64,000 nt of DNA from Sipunculus nudus (Eukaryota > Annelida > Sipuncula > Golfingiida > Sipunculidae): positions 40,873,695-40,937,694 of the forward strand of contig CM049316.1 in the NCBI GenBank assembly GCA_026874595.1. The letters run 5' to 3'. The first letter of the stretch is position 1. Every line of letters begins with the position of its first letter. The notes under the pieces are model-generated. The model had not been told where the DNA came from and did no database searches. It saw only the letters and a list, made by a program, of their open reading frames with translations. A program made the position numbers and the translations under genes. Below, in pieces: positions 35,564-45,639 of the stretch.

Positions 35564-37735
35564 TATCTGACTGCTGGAAACTTGCGAATAGACCAAATAG
35601 CAAACCTTCTGGTTTTGTTTCAAAATCTATGCATAGCATAGTACAAGAGCCAGGCTCTTTTCATGTAAATAAGGGGTACAGCAACTTTATTGACTCAAAT
35701 AAAGAGTTTGATGCTACGGAGACCCAAGTGCCGGCTAAATCCAAAGAAGAATCCGTAGATTACGGGGTAAAAACCTCAGTTGATTCCTGCGAGGAATTAA
35801 ATGAGGCTAGGTCCTTTCAAGACTCCTGCGAGGAGTGTTCTCTAAATGAGGCTAAGTCCTTTTATGACTCTCGCGAGAGTGTATTAGATGAGGCCAGGTC
35901 CTCTTATGACAAACAAAAGTTTGTTTCTGCTGAGGAAATTTCCTCTGTTGACTCCCATGAGGAGTTTGGTAAGGATGTAGATTCCTTAGATGACTCTGAA
36001 ACAGAGTTTATGACTGACACCTTCAATGTCAGTTCTTTGATTGACGAGGTTGAGGTAGTAGATTCCTCTCTTGACTCTGAAATGGAGTTATTTGAGCCAT
36101 TCATACATGATGGTTTTGTATCACTTTCAAGTGATTTTTTAGATTCTACCCCTATTAGAATTTTGAGGGGCGCTGTTTCAGGCCAGACTCTCATGTTAGC
36201 AAACACTTTGCCATTTTCTAATAGGTCCTTTACTGGTGCACATGCACTTGTTAATGGTGTGTTTTCAGACAGGCACACTTCAGTTCCGCTTCACAGTATC
36301 CATTTAAAGTCAGATTTGATTTCTGGTTATATTACTGTGGGCATAAGAACTACTTTACCCTTTAAGGGAATTCAGTTGCTACTAGGCAATGATGTTGCAG
36401 GTGATAAAGTACAGCCCGTACCAGTAGTGACAGAAAAGCCGTCACTTGATCAGGACACTGATCCAGAAAGTCAGGAAATTCCTGGTTTATATCCTTCATG
36501 TGCTGTAACTAGATCTATGGCCAAGAAAAACACACATGAGGATAATGGTCCAGATAATAACACTCTGGGAGTCACTAGTGACTCGTCTATCGACTCGCCC
36601 GTACAGGATGCAGCATTCTCAAGGTCAGAACTTATCACGGAACAGCATAAGGACCCGGATATTTCATGTTTGTTTCCCAGGGCAGTTTCTAAAGGTGAGC
36701 TGTCACAAAACCCAGTTTGTTTCTATGTCAAAAATGGAGAGTTCATGCGAAAGTGGCAACCACCTGATGTATGCGCTGATGATGAGTGGGCCATCAAACA
36801 TCAATTAGTAATGCCCAAAAGCTTTCGCAGTGAAGTTCTAAGCATGGCACATGAGGCTCCCTTGTCTGGCCATTTAGGTATAAATAAAACTTATCAGAAA
36901 GTTAGTACACGCTTCTATTGGCCTAACCTCAGGAAAGATGTTGTACAATATTGTAAATCATGCCCTACATGCCAGATGGTAGGCAAGCCCAATCAGAATC
37001 CTCCTAAGGCCCCACTTAGGCCTATTCCTGCTTTCGAGGAACCATTCAGTAGGAGTATTGTTGATTGTGTTGGACCACTGCTCAAAACAAAATCTGGACA
37101 TGTATACCTGCTGACAATCATGTGCGCATCTACCAGGTTCCCTGAGGCAATACCATTGCGCAAAATTAATGCCAAAAGTGTTGTCAAAGCTCTGACCAAG
37201 TTTTTTTACAACTTTTGGATTACCAAAATCCGTCCTGTCTGACCAAGGGTCTAATTTTATGTCTGGCTTATTCCAACAAGTTATGCTTGAGCTAGGTATA
37301 AAACAGTACAGCTATTCGCCATACCATCCTGAAAGTCAGGGCGCCCTCGAGCGTTTTCACCAGACATTAAAAAAACATGATCAGAACTTATTGCTATGAC
37401 ACACAGAAAGACTGGGATGAAGGAATCCACCTATTGTTGTTTGCTGTCAGAGAATCCTTTCAAGAGTCTTTTGGTTTCAGTCCCTTTGAACTAGTTTTTG
37501 GACACTCCGTTCGCGGACCATTGAAACTGCTTAAATAAAAACTCTTGTGTGAAAATCCTGATTCTCTACTTTACTGCAGTATGTCTCAGACTTTCGCACT
37601 AAACTACACAATGCTTGTGATATTGCAAAGTCAAATCTAAAATCTGCACAAAGTAAAATGAAAACAAAGTATTTCAAACACACTGTAAGTAGGACATTTG
37701 AGCCTGCTGAAAAGGTCCTTGCCTTACTTCCCATC
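35530..37735 (+). pseudogene. pol: Gag zinc knuckle, acidic spacer, protease remnant and integrase
   Basis: In the frame of the 537-codon open stretch (35629-37242), the sequence just upstream encodes a C-x2-C-x4-H-x4-C knuckle (about 35535-35575). An acidic spacer with repeated DSCEE/NEAxSF units follows (about 35750-36080). A protease-like domain retains the LLLGNDVAG end (about 36380), but its active-site region reads RGAVSG, with no D-T/S-G. Integrase follows, with an H-x6-H and C-x2-C zinc site (about 36850-36975) and Asp at 37063, Asp at 37241 and Glu at 37349, a D-D-35-E spacing. Frameshifts lie in the T-run at about 37200 and the A-run at about 37370. The frame then reads on to FEPAEKVLALLP and stops abruptly at about 37733. 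Confidence 0.87.
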
Positions 37736-38094
37736 CTTTTAAGTTAGCTGTAGATGCTAGTGATACTGCTGCTGGTGCTGTGTTGTTACAAGAAGGCAAT
37801 GATGGCATAGATCATCCAATTTGTTAATTCTCAAGAAAGTTTAATGCAAACCAGAAAAACTACTTCACTATAGAAAAAGAATGTTTGGCTTTGATTTTGG
37901 CGTTGCAACATTTTGAAGCTTATGTTACTTCATTAGTCAGGCCTATCATTGTCTTCAGTGATCACAATCCCCTCACGTTCATGAACAAGTTGAAGTGTTG
38001 AGATGGAGTTAGTTCTTACAGGATTACAATCTTGATATCATACACATTAAAGGGAAAGATAATGTACTTGCTGATTGCTTATCGAGATGTTTAT
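37736..38094 (+). pseudogene. pol: RNase H domain downstream of integrase
   Basis: FKLAVDASDTAAGAVLLQE, then FSRKFNANQKNYFTIEKECL, then FSDHNPLTF and finally DNVLADCLSRC are the RNase H blocks of Ty3/gypsy reverse transcriptases, with Asp, Glu and Asp in the catalytic positions. It follows integrase with no reverse transcriptase between, because an internal deletion fused the LALLP end of integrase to this domain. A TAA replaces an aromatic codon before FSRKF (about 37826), and a small deletion lies near 37995. A TGA stop follows at about 38095. Confidence 0.87.
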
Positions 38095-38215
38095 GAAATG
38101 TTGTAAACAGGATGTTTATGTGATGTTGTAGATAAGACGATTTGTGAGATGTAAAATTTTAGTGATTGTGATCGCAAAAAAGAAAGTTTTCCGAGAAAAC
38201 TTTCTTTTTTCTTAC
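38095..38215. other. 3' untranslated segment with a 14-bp inverted repeat
   Basis: AAAGAAAGTTTTC and its complement GAAAACTTTCTTT (about 38179-38208) form a strong hairpin just before the polypurine tract. Confidence 0.7.
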
Positions 38216-38226
38216 AGGAGGGGGAG
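38216..38226 (+). other. Polypurine tract
   Basis: AGGAGGGGGAG lies immediately before the 3' LTR, the expected place for plus-strand priming. Confidence 0.85.
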
Positions 38227-38967
38227 TCTTACAGGTGCTCTATTATGTGACACGGGCGTAACTCGTGTTGTTGTTACATTCCGTACTGGTTGAACTCTCG
38301 TTGTCATGTGGGCCTTGAGTTTTCACGCTTGGTCGTGAGTCACGTCATGAGCCTGGTGTGTGTAGATACACGGCGATGTCTTTCTGGAAAATTTCTATAG
38401 CGTGTTTACTGTTGAGTAGGGTCCTTATAAACTGTTCGAGAAGTGGAATATTCCCGGCTTAGGGTGTGAAGGTATATAAAGGGCTGTTTTTAGAACCAGA
38501 AGGCAGACAGCAGAGCCGATTCCAGCGGACGCAGAAGCGTGTCAGGTTCTTATCCGACGAATGCGGCAATTATAGATTTTTCAAGAACTTTCCTGGATTT
38601 TATACATTTGGACTTCAGTTTACTTTCTGTGTTGTTGCAAGAACTTTCCATTGGACTGTCATTTTCCGATAGTTTACCTTCAAAGGACTTATCTTAGTGA
38701 CGGTGTTGGTACCATTATCTTTCTGTGTGATTGTATTGACTTGTTGCTATACCGCTGTTTCACTGTATAATTGTATTGGTTTAGTGTATTGAAAGGGTTG
38801 TTTTACGAATAAATTATAGTTATTTGTTAACAAAAAAACACTGACTTCTTTATTCATTCCCCTAGACATTACCCGCTGCCTACTGTTACAGAATCTGATT
38901 TTTTTTTTTCTCCATTACAAAATTTGTGTTCATCACTCATACGTGATCTGTTTATATTAGGTTCCGT
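38227..38967 (+). repeat. 3' LTR
   Basis: Starts TCTTAC (TG mutated to TC), with TATATAAA at 38473-38480, and matches the 5' LTR down to GGTTCCGT, losing the final AACA. It is followed directly by another LTR piece. Confidence 0.93.
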
Positions 38968-39324
38968 TGGCTGTTTTTTTAGAACCAGAAGGCAGACAGC
39001 AGAGCAGATTCCAGCGGACGCAGAAGCGTGTGTCAGGACCTTATCGGATGAATGCGGCAATTATAGATTTTTCAAGAACTTTCCTGGATTTTATACATTT
39101 GGACTTCAGTTTACTTTCTGTGTTGTTGCAAGAACTTTCCACTGGACTGTCATTCTCCGAGAGTTTACATTCAAAGGACTTATCTTGGTGACGGTGTTGA
39201 TACCATTATATTTCTCTGTGATTGTATTGACTTGTTGCTATACCGCTGTTTCACTGTATAATTGTATTGGTTTAGTGTATTGTATTATAAGGGTTGTTTT
39301 ACGAATAAATTATAGTTATTTGTT
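38968..39324 (+). repeat. Partial LTR copy corresponding roughly to R
   Basis: Begins TGGCTGTTTTTTTAGAACC, which lies just after the TATA box in a full LTR, and ends 15 nt after AATAAA (39304-39309). It is closer to the 5' LTR than to the adjacent 3' LTR (it shares GTGTGTCAGGACC). It abuts the 3' LTR with no spacer. Confidence 0.88.
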
Positions 39325-40575
39325 TCCGGCCCGCAGTCCAGCCCGCAAAATAATTCTAAAAAAGTTTTCTGATCCAAAGTTTTACATATTTTACGGTACA
39401 CATATACGCCACGCTTATTATAAATATATGTGAAATGTTTGATGGCTGGAATGAAAAATTAATTTTATACATTTTTGCAATCATTCACACCATAATTCAT
39501 AAAAATATTTAAAGACATATTTGATTGGTTACATACATAATAATTTAACACAACTAAAATATGTTTTTATATTTAAAGGGGAAATATCCAAACCTTTGGT
39601 TTATCGTGTCTGTTTCTACTAAAAAAGAAAAGAAAAAAAACTCGATTTCTTTAAAGCGTGTGTACCCAAAGTAACACTTTGGAATAGTATTGGCTAATCA
39701 CAAGCAATCAAACTACTGAGATGTGTTGCTAGTTAAAATCTTTTCAGTCACAACCTGCTAATTAGCTGAAACTGAGACTAATCAGGTCAAGGGAGTAAAG
39801 GGGTAATCTGACTGATGTGGCTTTAGGTTCAGGATGTTTATTGAGATAGACATGACCAGAGCGGTGTTTCATACAGCACTCATCACCACATTATGCAGTG
39901 CCCAAACAGGGATTTGACCAGCCAGTGGTCAATGTCAGTTACAATTAGACAGCACATGGAGTTACAATTAGATAATGAGTCCACCTTAGGCTTTGTGGAG
40001 TGCTAGATCAATTTAGCCACCTACAGAGCTAGCTGTAGCCACACACTGTCTATTACAAGATAAAAGGTAATCAAGCCCTACTTCACTCCCAGCCATATTA
40101 CGTAATATATGAGACCTGACACAAGCACATGCAGGGTTACAGTCCTTATACAACATAAGGCAAGGTAACTTTATACAAAGTTATGACCAGCTTTTATTGC
40201 AAGGACAATTATATAAAATCTAGATTCCAGATTAATGATGCCTCATCTATCTTGTATAACAAATTGACGTTATACCTAGAAAAGACACATTTGTATAGTG
40301 TTCTTACAACTGTCAGTCGGTGCAAGGGGTTAACAGAAATAAATTGATATTATTTAAATTTATCTTTTCATATTACTATTTTATGACACCTGAAATAGTT
40401 TATAAAAAATATCAACGTCTTCAAATGATAGCTATTTTTATGTAAAATTTTATATTCATGTTCTACTGAACTGCTAGATCATCAACCCGCAAAGACTACT
40501 ATGCGGGGCCCGCGGGGGCCCGCGGGCTACGGGCCCCCGCGGGCTGCGGGTCAAAACCCGCCCCTCGAAGGGCCC
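39325..40575 (-). mobile_element. Possible truncated DNA transposon with GC-rich end
   Basis: The left edge (GGCCCGCAGTCCAGCCCGC, abutting the LTR piece) and the right edge (on the minus strand TAGGGCCCTTCGAGGGGCGGG then ACCCGCAGCCCGC) share CCCGCAG-CCCGC motifs facing inward, so they could be subterminal parts of one element. A TAGGG start is compatible with hAT, but no target duplication is found and the left terminus is missing. The interior is AT-rich and non-coding. Confidence 0.35.
40508..40561. repeat. GC-only palindrome and adjacent hairpins
   Basis: GCCCGCGGGGGCCCG (40508-40522) and its exact complement (40530-40544) form a perfect 15-bp stem with a 7-base loop. GCGGGT-CAAA-ACCCGC (40546-40561) is a second perfect stem, and CCCT-CGA-AGGG a third just after it. 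Confidence 0.9.
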
Positions 40576-41294
40576 TAGTTTCTACACGGGGTTATAGGTG
40601 CCACTTAGGTCCGTATATGATCTGTGTGGTACAAGGGGTATTAGTAGTAACGAATACCAAAACACACAAAATTCAAAACTAAAAGTTATAAAATGAGCAT
40701 AAATCATATAGCTGCTGATACCCAAAATACCCGGCTCTTATTGTCATTTGGGTCTTCACTCGGGTGATATGACAATACATGGGCTTAGCAGTACTTATCA
40801 GACAGGACAGTTTTTTTTTTTAATCTATTGCCTTTTTAACCAGACACCCTGCCAACCTTATTTAAAGTGACACAATCACCTTTGTCTGGCCGTACCATTC
40901 CCTTAATGAATACTATCAAATTCTCAATCTAAACCTGTTCCAACATGAAAGCGAAAAAATAATGGGGTTTCTTATGAACTAGCCTAATTTTCGTCAGAAA
41001 AGAGCGATGTCTTGCTCTCTGCCATTAGTATGTAATAAAGCATTACAGCCGACCCGAGCCGGTACCCCTTGTGTATATGTCTGAGAAAATCAAAGACCCT
41101 GTATGACTAAGTTCTATGATATTAGCATTCAGACTCGCCCTACCTTCCATTATTCAACTGGTCTTTAATCATTGGCGAATATTACCCGACTTCCCGGGAA
41201 TTGCCGCAGACTTCCAGTATAAACGAAGGGCATGTATAGTTAATTTTCCTCTTCCTACTTGCAAACATAGAGAGCCATTTACTTGGTGATAAAG
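40576..41294. other. No gene seen
   Basis: No recognised feature. Confidence 0.35.
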
Positions 41295-42074
41295 TGACTC
41301 GTGGCCCATGACGCTCAGACCTTCAACTCTAATGCGGCCTTCAGAGCTTCGTTTTCGCGTTTTGCTTGCGTTTACTCTCGCGCTTTGAAATTGATTATGA
41401 ACGTCTGATCATATGGCATGCTAGGAATATAATCGCACAGAAACGCTTGAGAACGTAGACCAAGACGCGAGGTGTTTGGACATGCTCAAAATTTCGGATA
41501 ATCACAGGTAAACTCCAAGAAAACGAGACAAAGCGCACAATTACGCACAGACACGCATACAAACGTTAGGAAATGCAAACAGAAAAAAAAACTGTGCACA
41601 GGTTATAACGCGCCAAAACGATGTTTAAGATCACACGCGAAATCGCGTGAAAACGTAGAAATAACGCGGTCAATTCTAAAAAAAATAAAAAACGCATACT
41701 TACCTCGTGTCTTAAAACGCGACCTTTACCGTGTCCAACCACTTCCACAAAACCTAAGTGTAAGGCAAACAGAAAAATAAAAGGTATGGTTCTCCTATGT
41801 TTTTCAAATTAAAGATTGCATAATACTCATCCATCGTCAAATTAACGTATGTTACAAGCGTAAAACACCTAGGGGTAATACAGACTAAAAACTTTTTATG
41901 GCCAGAACATATACATAATTTATGCCTTAAAGCTTCAAGGAAAATTACTAAAAAAAACTACATGCTATTTGTTTACAGGATATCATGTATATTAATAAAC
42001 GTATAGTTATCTGAATACTTGAACACCAAGGAACGTACCTCGGTAACATGCGACTTGTGGCCCATGACGCTCAG
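41295..42074. repeat. Segment bounded by a 23-bp direct repeat, rich in ACGC motifs
   Basis: GACTCGTGGCCCATGACGCTCAG at the left (about 41296-41318) recurs at 42052-42074 with one change. Between them, 41340-41740 is dense in ACGC/GCGT and CGCG motifs, unlike its AT-rich surroundings. A tandem duplication remnant or a transposon with direct ends would both fit. I cannot assign it. Confidence 0.45.
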
Positions 42075-42794
42075 TCAAACACTTGAGGTTCCATAACACT
42101 AGCATATGAATATTACAATTCTTAATATATTACTGTCCATACTATAAGATTCACTGTCTTTCTTCTAATTTCACGTGTCCAGTGCTATGCATATAATATT
42201 TGAGATTAAAATGCATGCTCAGTTAAATGTTTGTGAATTAAAAAAAAAAATCAATAATGCATCTTTCGTAAGTGACATTAAAATGATATAAGTTAAAGGT
42301 TAGATAATGCTTTAATTAAATTGTACGTTTAAGGATATATATACTTGATTGGACCTGTACATTTATATGATTAGGATGAATAAATGAGTTTGACATTTAG
42401 ACTTTTAGATAGCCATTTCGCAAATTATGTAAAATATGCATATATGAATTAAATATTCATTTAAACAGTACAGTTGGAAGCGGGATCATATCTAATCCCT
42501 GCCACTCTTGGCCAAAATATACAGAAGTTGGTTCATATGACTTACAGCTATGTTTAAGTGCTTTACATTGAAATCATTACAGTCAAACGAAAGATAACCG
42601 TTAACAAATCAGCAGAAATATAAGTAAAATGTATAATACGAACAACATAATGACACTATTTATAAGATTTATTACGTTAATAGTTGTTTTATCTATTAAG
42701 TTAGTTAATTAAAATAAACCAGCACATTATCCTTTCTTACCTTGGGACAGATCCACGCGACTTCGAAGAAGGTCGGGTTCTCCATGGGCCGAGT
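42075..42794. other. No gene seen
   Basis: AT-rich sequence without recognised features. Confidence 0.35.
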
Positions 42795-42995
42795 TAACTT
42801 TTTGACTGATAGTGGTGCGATGGTCCCTTCGCGAAACATTGAAATATTCCTCAGGATTTAAGAAAATATAAAAAAAAAACCTCTTTAGGACGCACTCAGC
42901 ATCGTTCCTGACAGTTCGGGGCCAAAAATAATCCATTCCGAGGCTAGGTCATGGAGAAGTCACGTGACATCGGTTGACTTCCACCATCGTCAGTT
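42795..42995 (-). repeat. Unnamed interspersed repeat, copy 2
   Basis: The partner of 13225-13425, sharing CCCTTCGCGAAA, GGACGCACT/GGGCACACT, CGTTCCTGACAGTTC and the final CACCATCGTCAG-type block. Confidence 0.55.
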
Positions 42996-43328
42996 ATAAT
43001 ATAGATATATGGAAATCTTATTTGTGTATGTTTTTATTGTTTGCTCTCGTTTGCGGAAAATAAAAAAGACCATGTCTCACCAAAGAATACAGCCTACGCA
43101 GAGAGATGACATGTTCATTATCCTTACAGAAGTAGTGATAAATTCTAATAATAAATGTCCGATAAACATATTATCTATTTTTATTGTGCATATTACAGCG
43201 GAATAAGCTATTTCATGATAATGTAACGACCACACTTTAGATGTCAATATCCTCTCGAGAAAAAAGACGAACGTAAAAAGTCTAGCGGATGACAAATAGT
43301 TCATTATCCCTCACAACATACGTAACAG

Positions 43329-43375
43329 CCAATAACGTGTAATGGCGACTTAACCAAACGGCCAGTTTATATATA
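43329..43375 (+). promoter_or_regulatory. Candidate promoter: CCAAT and TATA boxes
   Basis: CCAAT (43329-43333) lies about 40 bp upstream of TATATATA (43368-43375). A start site would be expected at about 43395-43400, and an ATG with a possible first exon follows at 43439. Orientation and spacing are those of a TATA promoter. AT-rich DNA produces TATA strings often, so the score is low. Confidence 0.35.
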
Positions 43376-43438
43376 GAGGCTACTTGGTTCAAGTACGTGA
43401 CAAACTAACACGCGCTGACAGATTTCTTATCTCTCAGT

Positions 43439-43498
43439 ATGGCTGCCAGAGATTGTCCTTCACGGGGAAAGATCTACAATTTAATATATATCCTGAAC
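43439..43498 (+). CDS. Possible first coding exon (20 codons)
   Basis: ATG at 43439, in the context CAGTATGG, reads MAARDCPSRGKIYNLIYILN and is followed at once by GTGAGT (43499), a good splice donor in phase 0. The KIYNLIYILN end is a hydrophobic start like that of the first membrane segment of tetraspanins, whose first coding exon often ends about here. The next exon is not found in this window. The support is a promoter-like context, an open frame of 20 codons and one donor, so chance remains a real alternative. Confidence 0.25.
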
Positions 43499-43504
43499 GT
43501 GAGT

Positions 43505-44794
43505 GACATTTTTAAGAAAACAATTTGGACACACAAATGATTGCATACGGACGGGGTCAGAGTTTCCCGGTTTACGAAATTGGGTGCAGCTATGTAACCG
43601 GAGGTGAGGGGAATTATTGGTGCTGTTGAACTTTAATGGGTCAATGATGGTCTCAAGGTCATAGAGGTCAGAAAATATAATCAGAAGGAACTGATGGTCA
43701 CGGCCAGGTTAACCATTCCAAGAAGCCATGTCCGGGAGGCTACTGTAAAATTGACGTAACTGGAATATAAAGAAAAACTGCGCCATATTTTCCGTCTGTT
43801 TTGAAGGAATGAAAAATATCTAAAAAACAACAAATGTTTGATAGCCAAGATGACGTGTACCGCAGAATAATGATAAACCATTTCATATGTGACTGAATGC
43901 CATTTCAAATCAGTTGTTTTCTTTTTCTTGTGAAAAAGTGAATGACCCGGATGTGAAGGAGATTGACCCAGAACATAATGTCCCCGGCCAGACCTCGGTT
44001 ATCTGTAAGCCATTTAAAAAAACAGCTGTAAATTTATAAATAAGTTATCAGTCACTTACGTCCAATGGTTTGCCAATAATGGCAGCATTGGAGTAAGTCC
44101 AGAGTTGAATACATAATTCACTGTAAACGTGGTGCGCGGTTAATATGAGTCGGCAGACGACAGTAACCGGAAGCGGAAATATGTGGTGTAATCATTACCG
44201 TAATGATACGAAAAGCGTAATCCATATTTGGCGGTCAATTGCCGTATCCGTTTGGTGCCTCATCGCTGCACAAGCCCCTCATCTGGGCTCCCTACTGACC
44301 AAGCGATATAAAGTGTACAATTCGACCTGGGTTTTATTGGCATGCAGACAGGGCTGAATAAAGTTATTTATGTCAGGGGATCGACAGTTTACAATTAGGC
44401 AGATACAAGTTGCAGGTTTTGACCTTGTGGCATCCAGTGTCCCTGATTTAACTAGATTTGGTGTTGAATGAGTCCAGTTTAAGTCGAAGGCCTCGTGACC
44501 CACGGGACCGTGAGGTGAACAAGTATTCAAATTGGCACTTGACCTTGTATGTCGCCCCATTGTTCAGGTCGTAAATTAGACTTAGTCCCTGTGAAGGGAC
44601 GGCTCGCTCTGGAGATGGGCTGTATATTATCACGGCATGGCATCACTCATACAGCATACACTCTAACCTTCACACTAAATTGCATCGGAACATGTCAGCC
44701 CTGCAGACTGGACCATGAACACTCATTTAATTTTCTTCAGGGCGCAGCTGTGATCATCTCAGGATTACTTCCAAGAACTAGCCACAGAGAGAGA
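43505..44794. other. No gene seen
   Basis: No further exon or repeat recognised. Confidence 0.3.
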
Positions 44795-44795
44795 A

Positions 44796-44814
44796 AGGGG
44801 GGGGGGGGGGGGAG
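44796..44814. repeat. Poly-G run
   Basis: About 17 consecutive G within a purine-rich stretch. Confidence 0.9.
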
Positions 44815-44880
44815 AAAGATGGAAAGTGATAGAGGCAGGCCATGTGTGTATGTGTGCATGTGTGTGAGAGAGAGAACCGG

Positions 44881-45262
44881 CTTCTGTGGCTCAGGGGTAG
44901 AGCACAGGACTCAAAGCCGGGAGATCAGGCGAGGCGGTGAGATTTTTCACGGTCGGCCCCCAACTAGGGTGAGCGCTCTGCAGGCTTAATGGTAAGGCCG
45001 TGCCTAACGGCCGTGTTTCACTCACAAACTAGTGCGCCTTTTTGGGGTTCCTCGGTGGTATAACTCAGCGATGGGGACGATTATGAACCCAGGGCCCGCA
45101 GGTGCAGTAGTCATCGAGCCTGGTTGACGCCAGGATATAAAATGAGAGGAAACGTAAGATACTGCCTTGTTACGTAGTCCGGAACGGATTTCTGCACATG
45201 TACATATACGTAGTTAAGTTAGCATTAAAAAATGGAGGCAGTTACCTAAAAAAATATTTTAA
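44881..45262 (+). mobile_element. tRNA-derived SINE, copy B
   Basis: The head has a good A box TGGCTCAGGGG (44887-44897) in a context like a tRNA 5' half. The B box is missing. From TCACGGTCGG (44947) the body is the same as copy A at 9565-9960. The head sequences differ between the copies, so either the head was exchanged or one head has decayed badly. It ends in an A-rich tail. A non-coding retrotransposon dependent on a LINE. Confidence 0.75.
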
Positions 45263-45403
45263 AAAAGTGTGAGAGAGAGAGGTAGAGAGCGGGAGGAAGA
45301 GAAGATAATGCGATAGAAGCAGCCCGTGTGTGTTTGTGTGTGTGTGGAAGTGAGATAGAGGGGGGAGATAAAGCGATAGAGAAAGTCATTGTGTGTGTGT
45401 GTA

Positions 45404-45450
<47 letters not shown>

Positions 45451-45530
45451 GAGAGAAAGAGAGAGAGAGAAGATAAAGCGATAGAGACAGACCATGTGTG
45501 TGTGTTGGGAGTAAGAGAGAGAGTATATAA
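45263..45530. repeat. Compound (GA)n/(GT)n microsatellite region
   Basis: Alternating GAGA and GTGT runs with a GATAAAGCGATAGAG phrase repeated at about 45366, 45470 and 45527, so a longer unit was duplicated as well. Confidence 0.9.
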
Positions 45531-45639
45531 AGCGATAGAGGCAGACCAAAGTCAGCCGTCTTATTGATTGTCAACTTTGGACAGCAATGATCAGATTTGC
45601 TCACACATCGCCGATGCCACCCCTGTGTGTTCATATGTC

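Larger units (their letters stand above)
33437..38967 (+). mobile_element. Defective Gmr1-like Ty3/gypsy LTR retrotransposon
   Basis: The 5.5-kb element has paired LTRs, a tRNA-Pro-type primer site, gag, protease remnant, integrase, RNase H and a polypurine tract directly before the 3' LTR. Integrase precedes RNase H, the order found in Gmr1-like members of Ty3/gypsy and not the usual RT-RNase H-integrase order. The reverse transcriptase itself is deleted. Frameshifts at homopolymers, nonsense codons and the lost protease motif make it non-autonomous. By eye the LTRs differ at roughly 5% over their first 270 bp, so the insertion is not recent. The last four bases of the 3' LTR are missing, and no target duplication can be seen. 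Confidence 0.9.

Noticed and set aside
39612-40585. GTTTCTAC at 39612 and at 40578 as an 8-bp target duplication of a hAT element
   Set aside because: The right end has a TAGGGCCC-type terminus but the sequence after the left copy (TAAAAAAG) does not match it, so coincidence is more likely.
41697-41712. ATACTTACCT as the 5' end of a U1 snRNA gene
   Set aside because: Only ten bases match and the sequence then departs from U1.
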